Below, in pieces: positions 43,204 to 51,066 of a DNA stretch of 64,000 nt. The position numbers were made by a program, and so were the translations under genes. The number at the start of each line of letters is the position of its first letter. Within the stretch, counting starts at the first letter, position 1. The notes below the pieces were generated by a model that was not told where the DNA came from, did no database searches, and was given only the letters and a program-made list of their open reading frames with translations. This DNA comes from Mesorhizobium sp. NZP2077 (GTDB lineage Bacteria; Pseudomonadota; Alphaproteobacteria; Rhizobiales; Rhizobiaceae). Location: assembly GCF_013170805.1 (NCBI RefSeq), contig NZ_CP051293.1:2176001-2240000 (forward strand). Reading direction: 5' to 3'.

Positions 43204-44016
43204 TCAGAACGTCGCCGGCGTATTGATCCAGATCAGCGTTGTCTGACTGTCGGAGAGATTGCGCCAGGAATGCGGCCTGTTGCTCTCGAAATAGAAGCTG
43301 TCTCCGGTGCGCAGTTCGAAGAACTGGTCGCCGTCGAGCACGACCTGCAGCTTTCCCGCCAGGACGAAGATGAATTCTTCTCCCTCGTGACGGTAGGAGC
43401 CTTCGCTGGAGGCGCCGGGCGCAAGGTCGAAACGATGACATTCCATCTGCCGCCGACCCGGGACGAGCGCATGGATGGTGACGCCCGACGAAGTGGTCGG
43501 CCACGTCGCCCATTCACCGCTGCGTACGAGCGATGCGCTTTCTTCCTGCCCCTGCTGCCCGCTGAGATCGGCGACCGTCGTCCCGAGGTGTTTTGCCACA
43601 TCGTGCAGCGCGGTGATCGAGATTCCCTGCGACGTCCGCTCGAATGTCGATAGCTGCGACAAGGAGGTCCCTGTTGCACGCGCTACTGTTTCCAGCGTCT
43701 GCCGTGCCTGCCGTCGCAAGCTCCTGACCTTCATCCCGATGGGCATGTCGTCGCCAGCGACATGGCCTTGCACGGCGGGGCGTGATTCCTGCTCGTCCTT
43801 CAGCCCTTCCTTGATGGCTGCCGGATTGAGACCTTTTTCGCTTCGCATCCAGGCAATCGTCTGCAGCCGTTCGACGAGCTCGGGATCATAGAGTCGCTGC
43901 CCCGAGGGCGTGCGGATCGGTTCGACCAGCCCCTGCTGTTCCCACAGCCTGAGTGTCGAGGGGGAAACGCCGGCGCTGCGCGCCGCTTCGGCAATTTTCA
44001 GAGGATTCTTTTGCAT
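43204..44016 (-). CDS. Three-domain regulator: MerR HTH, XRE HTH and cupin
   Basis: A 270-residue protein joining three modules. Residues 5-75 form a MerR winged HTH (AARSAGVSPSTLRLWEQQGL, then GQRLYDPELVERLQ). Residues 95-150 form a Cro/CI HTH (RSLRRQARQTLETVARATG, then LSQLSTFERTSQGIS). Residues 185-265 form a cupin (RHEGEEFIFVLAGKLQVVL, then FYFESNRPHSWRN). XRE-cupin proteins such as PuuR repress putrescine/GABA genes. It is divergent from gabT-gabD, so it probably controls them. The ATG at 44016 opens directly on the MerR domain; an earlier in-frame start at 44070 is less likely. Confidence 0.88.
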   Translation of the reverse strand: MQKNPLKIAEAARSAGVSPSTLRLWEQQGLVEPIRTPSGQRLYDPELVERLQTIAWMRSEKGLNPAAIKEGLKDEQESRPAVQGHVAGDDMPIGMKVRSLRRQARQTLETVARATGTSLSQLSTFERTSQGISITALHDVAKHLGTTVADLSGQQGQEESASLVRSGEWATWPTTSSGVTIHALVPGRRQMECHRFDLAPGASSEGSYRHEGEEFIFVLAGKLQVVLDGDQFFELRTGDSFYFESNRPHSWRNLSDSQTTLIWINTPATF

Positions 44017-44078
44017 ATCCCGTGGGCAGGTTCTCGCAGGGTGAAATTTTCTAGCGGTCACAAGACGCATCTTGCAAG

Positions 44079-44097
44079 TCTACAGAAAAAATGTAGA
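44079..44097. promoter_or_regulatory. Candidate operator between the three-domain regulator and gabT
   Basis: A perfect inverted repeat TCTACA-GAAAAAA-TGTAGA lies 64 bases upstream of gabT, with an 8-base palindrome CTTGCAAG just before it (44071-44078). Both sit in the 144-base divergent gap and are plausible sites for the MerR and XRE domains of the regulator. Confidence 0.45.
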
Positions 44098-44160
44098 TAT
44101 TTTTTTGACTGAGACGTTTCGTCCTCACCACCAGTCTTCCGTTTTTCAGGGATTGCTTCC

Positions 44161-45441
44161 ATGCAGAATATCGAACTCGCAGACCGTCGCTCCGACGCCA
44201 TTTCGCGCGGCGTTGGCGTTATCACGCAGGTCTATGCGGAGCGCGCCGAAAATGCGGAGATCTGGGATGTCGAAGGCCGCCGCTATATCGATTTCGCTGC
44301 TGGCATCGCGGTGGTCAACACGGGACATCGGCACCCCAAGGTCATCGCTGCGGTCAAAGACCAGCTCGACCATTTTACCCATACCTGCCATCAAGTGGTT
44401 CCCTACGAGAATTATGTGCGCCTCGCGGAGCGGCTGAACAAAGCCGTTCCGGGCAACTTCAAAAAGAAGACCGTCTTCGTCACGACAGGTGCGGAAGCTG
44501 TGGAAAATGCGATCAAGATCGCCCGCGCCGCGACCAACCGCTCGGCGATCATCGCCTTCACTGGCGCCTTCCATGGCCGCACGTTCATGGGCATGGCGCT
44601 GACCGGCAAAGTGGTCCCCTACAAGGTCGGTTTCGGCGCTATGCTGCCGGATGTCTATCATGTGCCTTTCCCGGTCGAACTGCATGGCTACACGGTCGAC
44701 GATTCGCTCACCGTGCTCGACAAGCTGTTCAAGGCGGATGTCGATCCCAATCGTGTGGCGGCGTTTATCGTCGAACCCGTTCAGGGCGAGGGCGGCTTTT
44801 ACGAGGTGCCAAAGGCGTTCATGCAGAAGCTGCGCGAGATCGCCGACAAACATGGCATCCTGCTGATCGCCGATGAGGTGCAGACCGGCTTCTCGCGCAC
44901 CGGCAAGCTGTTTGCCATGGAACATCATGGCGTGGTGGCAGACATCACCACCATGGCCAAGGGCCTTGGCGGCGGCTTCCCCATCGCAGCCGTGACGGGC
45001 CGCGCCGAGCTGATGGACGCTCCGGGGCCCGGCGGGCTCGGCGGCACCTATGCCGGCAATCCGATCGGCGTCGCCGCCGCCAATGCCGTTCTCGACGTGA
45101 TCGAGGAAGAGGGCCTCAACGACCGGGCGACGTTGCTTGGCAACCGGCTGAAGCAGCGCCTGCAGTCGCTTGCCGACGCCGTGCCACAGATCGCCGACAT
45201 TCGCGGGCCGGGTTTCATGAACGCCGTCGAATTCAACGTGCCAAGGAGCAAAATGCCAAATGCCGAGTTCACCAACAAGGTGCGCGAAAAGGCGCTGACC
45301 AAGGGCCTGATCCTGTTAACCTGCGGCGTTTACGGCAATGTCATCCGTTTTCTCGCGCCGCTGACAATCCAGGACGAGGTGTTTTCCGAAGCGCTCGACA
45401 TCCTGGAGGAAACCTTGCGCGAATGCGCCAAGGAGGCATGA
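44161..45441 (+). CDS. gabT: 4-aminobutyrate aminotransferase
   Basis: Transfers the amino group of GABA to 2-oxoglutarate, giving succinate semialdehyde. A 426-residue class III PLP aminotransferase: TTGAEAVENAIKIARAAT binds phosphate, IADEVQTGFSRTGKLF holds the cofactor Asp, and the Schiff-base Lys is in TTMAKGLGGGFPIAAV. Length equals the E. coli enzyme. It overlaps the gabD translation start region, forming a two-gene GABA operon. Confidence 0.94.
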   Translation: MQNIELADRRSDAISRGVGVITQVYAERAENAEIWDVEGRRYIDFAAGIAVVNTGHRHPKVIAAVKDQLDHFTHTCHQVVPYENYVRLAERLNKAVPGNFKKKTVFVTTGAEAVENAIKIARAATNRSAIIAFTGAFHGRTFMGMALTGKVVPYKVGFGAMLPDVYHVPFPVELHGYTVDDSLTVLDKLFKADVDPNRVAAFIVEPVQGEGGFYEVPKAFMQKLREIADKHGILLIADEVQTGFSRTGKLFAMEHHGVVADITTMAKGLGGGFPIAAVTGRAELMDAPGPGGLGGTYAGNPIGVAAANAVLDVIEEEGLNDRATLLGNRLKQRLQSLADAVPQIADIRGPGFMNAVEFNVPRSKMPNAEFTNKVREKALTKGLILLTCGVYGNVIRFLAPLTIQDEVFSEALDILEETLRECAKEA

Positions 45442-45443
45442 CA

Positions 45444-46928
45444 GTGAGCATTTCCAACGCTTTGCTTGCACGTTTGAAGGATCCGTCGCTTGTTACTGAC
45501 AAGGCCTTGATCGCCGGTGAATGGCTGTCGGCGGCCGATGGCGGCAAGTCCTTTGACATAACCAACCCCTCGACCGGTGACGTTATCGCGACCCTGCCGG
45601 ACATGGGTCGCGCGGAGGCGGCCCGCGCTGTCGATGCCGCCTACAAGGCGCAGAAGGACTGGGCAAAAAAGACGGCCAAGGATAGAGCCGCGATCCTTCG
45701 CAGGCTCTACGATCTGATGCTCGCCAATGCCGACGATCTTGCCGCCATCCTGACCATGGAAATGGGCAAGCCGCTGGCCGAAGCCCGCGGAGAAATCCTC
45801 TATGGTGCCTCTTATGTCGAATGGTTCGGCGAAGAGGCCAAGCGCGTCTATGGCGATACGATCCCAGGCCACCAGCAGGACAAGCGGATCATCGTCCTCA
45901 AGCAGCCGGTTGGCGTCGTCGCGGCGATCACGCCGTGGAATTTCCCAAATGCGATGCTGGCGCGTAAGTTCGCGCCGGCTGTCGCTGCCGGCTGCGCCGT
46001 GGTGTCGAAGCCTGCGGCCGAGACGCCGCTTTCGGCGCTGTCGCTGGCGCTGCTGGCGGAACGCGCCGGACTGCCATCCGGCGTCTTCAGCGTCGTCACC
46101 TCGACCGATTCCTCGTCCATCGGCAAGGAATTCACCGAGAACGCCAAGGTGCGCAAACTGACCTTCACCGGCTCGACCGGCGTCGGCAAGATCCTGATGC
46201 GTCAGGGTGCAGAGCAGATAATGAAACTTGGTCTCGAGCTCGGCGGCAATGCGCCGTTCATCGTTTTCGACGATGCCGATCTCGATGCGGCGGTCGAAGG
46301 TGCGATGGTGTCGAAATACCGCAACAACGGCCAGACCTGCGTCTGCGCCAACCGGCTCTACGTGCAGGCTGGCGTCTACGACGTGTTTGCCGAAAAGCTG
46401 GCGGCAAAGGTTGCGGCGCTCAAGGTCGGAGACGGTTTCGAGGACGGCGTCAATGCCGGCCCGCTCATCACCCAGAAGGCCGTGGAGAAGGTGGAAGAGC
46501 ATATCGCCGATGCCCTTTCCAAGGGCGCCAGCATCATGCTGGGCGGCAAGCCCGCCGACCGAGCGGGGTTGTTCTTCCAGCCGACCATCCTGACCGGCGT
46601 GACGTCAGACATGAAGGTCGCCCGCGAGGAAACCTTCGGACCGGTTGCGCCGCTGTTCAAGTTCGAGAGCGAGGAAGAGGTGATCGAAATGGCGAACAAC
46701 ACCGAATTCGGGCTTGCCTCCTATTTTTATGCCAAGGACCTGTCGAAGGTGTTCCGCGTCGCCGAGGCGCTCGAATACGGAATGGTCGGCATCAATACCG
46801 GCCTGATCTCCAACGAGACGGCGCCTTTCGGCGGCATCAAGCAATCCGGCCAGGGCCGCGAAGGCTCGAAATATGGTCTCGAGGACTATCTGGAGATCAA
46901 ATATCTTTGCCTCTCGATCGAAGGATGA
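45444..46928 (+). CDS. gabD: Succinate-semialdehyde dehydrogenase
   Basis: Oxidises succinate semialdehyde to succinate, feeding the TCA cycle. A 494-residue aldehyde dehydrogenase with the cofactor loop ITPWNFPNAMLARK, catalytic Glu in LELGGNAPFIVF, and catalytic Cys in NNGQTCVCANRLYV, where the two Cys pattern is typical of GabD. AGGAGG lies seven bases before the GTG at 45444; an ATG at 45438, overlapping the gabT stop, is the alternative. A related enzyme is encoded at 57305. Confidence 0.93.
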   Translation: MSISNALLARLKDPSLVTDKALIAGEWLSAADGGKSFDITNPSTGDVIATLPDMGRAEAARAVDAAYKAQKDWAKKTAKDRAAILRRLYDLMLANADDLAAILTMEMGKPLAEARGEILYGASYVEWFGEEAKRVYGDTIPGHQQDKRIIVLKQPVGVVAAITPWNFPNAMLARKFAPAVAAGCAVVSKPAAETPLSALSLALLAERAGLPSGVFSVVTSTDSSSIGKEFTENAKVRKLTFTGSTGVGKILMRQGAEQIMKLGLELGGNAPFIVFDDADLDAAVEGAMVSKYRNNGQTCVCANRLYVQAGVYDVFAEKLAAKVAALKVGDGFEDGVNAGPLITQKAVEKVEEHIADALSKGASIMLGGKPADRAGLFFQPTILTGVTSDMKVAREETFGPVAPLFKFESEEEVIEMANNTEFGLASYFYAKDLSKVFRVAEALEYGMVGINTGLISNETAPFGGIKQSGQGREGSKYGLEDYLEIKYLCLSIEG

Positions 46929-46989
46929 GGGCTGACCCGCTCATTGCTTACCTCCTGAACACGGCAACGGCCGGCACCGAAATGGTGGC

Positions 46990-47400
46990 ATGGAAACCGT
47001 CGTCCGGCCGATCGCAGCCAGCGATGGAACAGGAATGGCGGCGGCTGTGGACCGCCTATCTCGACTCCAACGAAACCAGCGTGACGGAGTTTATCAGACC
47101 ACCTTCAGCCGCTTGGTTTGGAGGGCGAATTTGAGCCCAACGGCTTCATCGCCATGGTGGATGAAAAGCCGGTCGGCTTGTGCAGTATCCAGCATAGAAC
47201 GCCCTGGTCGACCAAGAACAATTGTTATCCGCAGGAGCTCCATGCCGATCCCGAGGGCTAAAGCACGGGCGTCGGGAGGGCCATCATCGAAACGGTCTAT
47301 GCAAAGGCCGACGAACTTAGCATACGCCAGCCTATTGCGGCCGATCCGGTCATAGATCCCGCGCGCCGTGGCATTGTGCCTCTGGTCAGCCAATAGACGT
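46990..47400 (+). pseudogene. GNAT-family acetyltransferase pseudogene, partly inverted
   Basis: Fragments in all three plus frames match a GNAT protein: ETVVRPIAASDG, EWRRLWTAYLDSNETSVTE, VYQTTFSRLVWR, EPNGFIAMVDEKPVGL and GVGRAIIETVYAKADEL. Several frameshifts and a stop (in ADPEG-stop) break the gene. The expected C-terminus is missing on this strand, but the minus strand from about 47396 to 47330 encodes NVYWLT and RHNATARGIYDRIGRN, the usual GNAT ending. The 3' end therefore appears inverted. It is non-functional. Confidence 0.65.
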
Positions 47401-47572
47401 TGGGCCAGCCTACGAGCACGCGCTACGCGCCATGCCCATAACGTATCGCGATCCACGCGTTTGGAGTTCGTTCGAACTCGTGATCAGCACAAAGTTTGCC
47501 ATGGAGGTCCCATCGCTGGCCTGGGCGCTGCGGCTTCCCATCTAAGAGCGCGTATGTTAGATTTGCAACTAT

Positions 47573-47586
47573 CTTGTTGACACAAG
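47573..47586. promoter_or_regulatory. Candidate promoter/operator upstream of the dipeptide-type transporter
   Basis: CTTGT-TGAC-ACAAG is an inverted repeat that contains TTGACA (47577-47582), a good -35 sequence, 74 bases upstream of the first transporter gene. The -10 is less clear (CATAAA around 47599). Overlap of the repeat with the -35 would suit a repressor such as the RpiR protein encoded in the same operon. Confidence 0.4.
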
Positions 47587-47655
47587 TTATCTATATCACA
47601 TAAACCTCTGCCTCATGCCGAAAGGCACAAGACAAAATTTCGGGAGGAGAACTAG

Positions 47656-49203
47656 ATGAATTCCTTGAGCGGATCCCGCACGCGGGCTGCCGGCGCGGTG
47701 TTGCACGGGGCTGTCCTCGTCGCGATGGGTTTGTGTTGGGCCGTTCCGGCCTTCGCCGACGATGTCATCCGCGTGGTTTCGCCCTACCAGACTACGACGC
47801 TCGATCCGATGCGCTCCGCGGCGGCCGGCAACATCGAAACCTACGGCCAGCTTTATTCGCGCCTGCTGCGCCGCAACTACGAAACCGGCGCGCTGGAGCC
47901 GGGGCTTGCCGAGAAATGGGAGATTTCGCCGGACGGCAAGACATACACCTTCCATCTGCGCGAGGCCCAGTTCTCGGACGGTTCGCCGATCACGGCTGCC
48001 GACGTCGCCTTCAGCCTTGACCGTATCCGGAGCGACAAGAAATCGGCTTATCCTGCGCCGCTGGGCTCCGTGGAATCGGTGACCGCGGCGGATGCGAAAA
48101 CCGTGGTGATCACCCTCAAGTCAGCCTTCGCGCCGTTCCTCGGCAATGCGGAAATCTGGAACATGGGCATCGTCTCGAAGGCCGATGTGGAGAAGCGCGG
48201 CGAGGAGGCGGCTTTCGCCACGGTCCCGGTTGCGTCGGGCCCGTATGAAGTCAAGCAGTGGAAGCCGAACGAGAAGCTCGTTCTCGAACCCAATCCGCAC
48301 TACTGGCGCAAGGGCTATCCGAAGTCGGACGCCACGGTCGAACTGATCGAGATCGCATCGCCCGAAACCCGCATCGCCATGCTGAAGGCCGGCGAGATCG
48401 ACGTGGTGCGCGCGGTGCCGTGGACGCAGATCGACGAGCTGAAGGCGACCGAGACGGTGGATATGCGACTCGAGCCTTCGACCACCATCTACATGACCCT
48501 GCTCAACCACAAGCGCGAACCCTTCTCCAATCTGAAGGCTCGGCAGGCGGCAGGCATGGCGATCGACAACAAGGCCATGACTGCGGCCATCACGCGTGGC
48601 TATGCCGAACCCGCGAATACCACGCTGCCGGGCAGCATCGACTTCCATGACAAGGATTATCCGGGCATTCCCTACGACCCCGCCAAGGCAAAGGAATTGC
48701 TGGCCGAATCCGGCATGGTGGGGCGCGAGGTAAAGATCCTGGCGACAGCCGATGCGCCGTCGCAGCAGACGGCACTGCTGATCCAGGCCCAATGGCAGGC
48801 GATCGGGTTGAAGCCGGTGATCGTCAATGTCGATAGTGGCGCCTGGTGGGATGCCACCGGCAAGGGCGATTACGACGCTGCCGCCAATTGGTGGTACAAC
48901 GAGACCACCGATCCTGACCTCGCCGTGCGATGGGCCGTATGCGGATCCTGCGGCTCGAACTCCTACAGCACCTTCTATGAGAACCCGAAGGTGGACGCGC
49001 TCGTTGAGCAGGGAACCAAGGAGGCCGATCAGGCCAAGCGCGCGGAAATATACAAGGAGATCCAGAAGATCACCACCGAAGAGGTCGCGCAGATCCCCCT
49101 CTATTATGCGCCGAATGCGGTTGCCTATTCCAAGCGTCTCCAGGGTCTCAAGCTGACGCCCGCGCTGCAATGGACGCTGGAAGAAACCTCCCTCGGCCAT
49201 TGA
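47656..49203 (+). CDS. Dipeptide/oligopeptide-type ABC substrate-binding protein
   Basis: A periplasmic binding protein of the SBP_bac_5 family, 515 residues. The signal peptide includes LHGAVLVAMGLCWAVPAFA, cut before DDVIRVVSPYQ. Family blocks are LAEKWEISPDGKTYTFHLRE near residue 80 and SPETRIAMLKAGEIDVV. A strong GGGAGGAG ribosome-binding site precedes the ATG. Ligands of this class include peptides, opines, glutathione and other amides. The amidase three genes downstream suggests an amide-bearing compound. Confidence 0.92.
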   Translation: MNSLSGSRTRAAGAVLHGAVLVAMGLCWAVPAFADDVIRVVSPYQTTTLDPMRSAAAGNIETYGQLYSRLLRRNYETGALEPGLAEKWEISPDGKTYTFHLREAQFSDGSPITAADVAFSLDRIRSDKKSAYPAPLGSVESVTAADAKTVVITLKSAFAPFLGNAEIWNMGIVSKADVEKRGEEAAFATVPVASGPYEVKQWKPNEKLVLEPNPHYWRKGYPKSDATVELIEIASPETRIAMLKAGEIDVVRAVPWTQIDELKATETVDMRLEPSTTIYMTLLNHKREPFSNLKARQAAGMAIDNKAMTAAITRGYAEPANTTLPGSIDFHDKDYPGIPYDPAKAKELLAESGMVGREVKILATADAPSQQTALLIQAQWQAIGLKPVIVNVDSGAWWDATGKGDYDAAANWWYNETTDPDLAVRWAVCGSCGSNSYSTFYENPKVDALVEQGTKEADQAKRAEIYKEIQKITTEEVAQIPLYYAPNAVAYSKRLQGLKLTPALQWTLEETSLGH

Positions 49204-49213
49204 GCCGCCTCAA

Positions 49214-49237
49214 GCGCGCCCCGCGACAGGGGCGCGC
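49214..49237 (+). terminator. Intercistronic hairpin after the binding-protein gene
   Basis: A perfect 9-base GC stem (GCGCGCCCC with GGGGCGCGC) and a 6-base loop begin 11 bases after the stop. Without a T-run it is not a full terminator. Like the hairpin at 19206-19232 it probably protects the binding-protein mRNA or limits read-through. Confidence 0.55.
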
Positions 49238-49264
49238 CCTTGACGCTCGAACCGGAGAACCGGA

Positions 49265-50203
49265 TTGCCCCTTCTGCAACTCATCGCGCGGCGCCTGCTG
49301 CAATTGACTGGTGTGCTTGCCGGCATCAGCCTCGTGACGTTCCTGCTCTTGCACATGGCCCCCGGCGATCCCGCTCGGCTTCTTGCCGGGGAGAGGGCGA
49401 GTGCTGAAACCATCGCGGCGATCCGCTCGCAATATGGGCTTGACCTGCCTCTCTGGAGGCAGTTCCTGACCTATCTCGCAAACTTGTTTTCGGGTGATAT
49501 CGGTTTGTCGCTTCGCTTTCAGCGGCCGGTCAGCCAGCTTATCGAACAATTCATGTGGCCGACACTGTTCCTGACCGTCTATGTCATTTGCCTCGCCGTC
49601 CCGCCGACGGTCGCGCTCGCCATCCTCGGTGCGCGCCGGCCCGGCGGCGTCGCCGACCAGATCATTCGTCTGGTGGGCATTGCGGGCCTCACCATTCCGG
49701 TGTTCTGGCTGGGCATCATGATCTCGCGCCTCTTCGGCGTTAGTCTCGGCTGGTTCCCTGTGTCGGGCTACGGCGCGGGCTTCATCGGGCATCTCCACCA
49801 CCTCTTCCTGCCTGCAGTGTCGACGGCCATCTGGCTGGTGCCGGTTCTGACGCAGAGCCTGCGCGCTGCCCTCATCGAGAAGACAACGGCCGATTTTGTC
49901 ACGGCCGCGCGGGCGCAGGGCGCCACGGAACGGCAGATCTTCTGGCAGACCATGCTGCCGAACGCCGTGCTGCCGACACTTAACCTGCTCGGCGTGATGG
50001 TGGCCTTCATGATCGGTGGCGCGATCATTGTCGAAACCGTCTATGCGGTGCCGGGCCTCGGCACGCTGATGGTCAACGCGCTGCTTGGCCGCGACTACTA
50101 CGTCGTGCAGGGGCTGACCCTGGTCTTCGCGGTCTCGACCGTCCTGATCACGCTGCTCGTGGATTTGCTTAGCGCCTTCATCGATCCGCGCGTCCGGCTT
50201 TGA
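49265..50203 (+). CDS. Dipeptide-type ABC permease, DppB-like
   Basis: An inner-membrane permease of 312 residues with an N-terminal helix (LLQLTGVLAGISLVTFLLLH), the family motif APGDPARLL-like sequence MAPGDPARLLAGERAS, and the coupling loop ARAQGATERQIFWQTMLPN. The C-terminal GLGTLMVNALLGRDY is typical of DppB. The start is a TTG at 49265, with GGAGAACC upstream; no ATG fits. A 50-base gap holding a hairpin separates it from the binding protein. Confidence 0.92.
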   Translation: MPLLQLIARRLLQLTGVLAGISLVTFLLLHMAPGDPARLLAGERASAETIAAIRSQYGLDLPLWRQFLTYLANLFSGDIGLSLRFQRPVSQLIEQFMWPTLFLTVYVICLAVPPTVALAILGARRPGGVADQIIRLVGIAGLTIPVFWLGIMISRLFGVSLGWFPVSGYGAGFIGHLHHLFLPAVSTAIWLVPVLTQSLRAALIEKTTADFVTAARAQGATERQIFWQTMLPNAVLPTLNLLGVMVAFMIGGAIIVETVYAVPGLGTLMVNALLGRDYYVVQGLTLVFAVSTVLITLLVDLLSAFIDPRVRL

Positions 50204-50214
50204 GGAGATCGCAC

Positions 50215-51066
50215 ATGGCTGAAAGCCCCGTTCTGGCGCAGACCGCGCCCTCGATCCGTCGCATCACACCCACCATGCTGGTTGCGCTCGTCGTCCTGTT
50301 CGGATGGCTGGCGCTGGCGCTGGCGGCCCCGGTGATAGCGCCCTGTGACCCAGATGCCATCGACATCATGAACATGCTCTCGCCGCCGAGTGCCGCCCAT
50401 TTGTTCGGCACGGACCAGGTCGGCCGCGATGTCTTCTCCCGAGTTCTGTTCGCAAGCCGCATCGATCTGCTGCTGTGTGTTGCCGGTGTGCTTCCACCGC
50501 TGCTGATCGGCACGACCATCGGGCTGCTGAGCGGCTATTTCCGTGGTGTGGTCGATAATGTGTTCATGCGCATCTACGACCTCACTGTTGCGTTCCCCTT
50601 CTTCGTCCTGGTGCTGGCCATCGTCGGCGTGCTCGGGCCAGGGCTCCTCAACTTCATCTTGGCGCTGACGCTTGTCGGATGGGTCAGCTACGCGCGCCTG
50701 ATGCGGGCGCAGGTGCTGACGATCCGCGAAAGCGAGTATATCCAGGCGGCCAAGTGCCTCGGCTATTCGCCGGCCGCTATCCTCGGCCATCATGTGCTGC
50801 CCAACGCCATAGGGCCCGTCATCGCCTACGCGGTCAGTGATGCGGTGCTCGTCATGCTGGCCGGCGCGAGCTTCGGCTTCCTCGGCTTGGGTGCGCAGCC
50901 GCCAGCTGCCGAGTGGGGCGTCATGATCGCCGACGGACAGGCATTCGTGCAGCAAGCCTGGTGGATATGCCTGTTCCCCGGTCTGGCCGCGATTTCGCTT
51001 GGCCTCGGCTTTGCTTTGCTCGGTGATGGGCTGGGACAGATACATCGCAGGGGAGCTACGGCATGA
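50215..51066 (+). CDS. Dipeptide-type ABC permease, DppC-like
   Basis: The second membrane subunit, 283 residues. After a cytoplasmic N-terminus and helix 1 (LVALVVLFGWLALALAAPVI) comes LFGTDQVGRDVFSRVLFASR, the classical DppC motif. The coupling loop is AAKCLGYSPAAILGHHVLPN. The ATG at 50215 follows GAGGAGATC. It overlaps the ATPase gene by four bases. Confidence 0.93.
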   Translation: MAESPVLAQTAPSIRRITPTMLVALVVLFGWLALALAAPVIAPCDPDAIDIMNMLSPPSAAHLFGTDQVGRDVFSRVLFASRIDLLLCVAGVLPPLLIGTTIGLLSGYFRGVVDNVFMRIYDLTVAFPFFVLVLAIVGVLGPGLLNFILALTLVGWVSYARLMRAQVLTIRESEYIQAAKCLGYSPAAILGHHVLPNAIGPVIAYAVSDAVLVMLAGASFGFLGLGAQPPAAEWGVMIADGQAFVQQAWWICLFPGLAAISLGLGFALLGDGLGQIHRRGATA

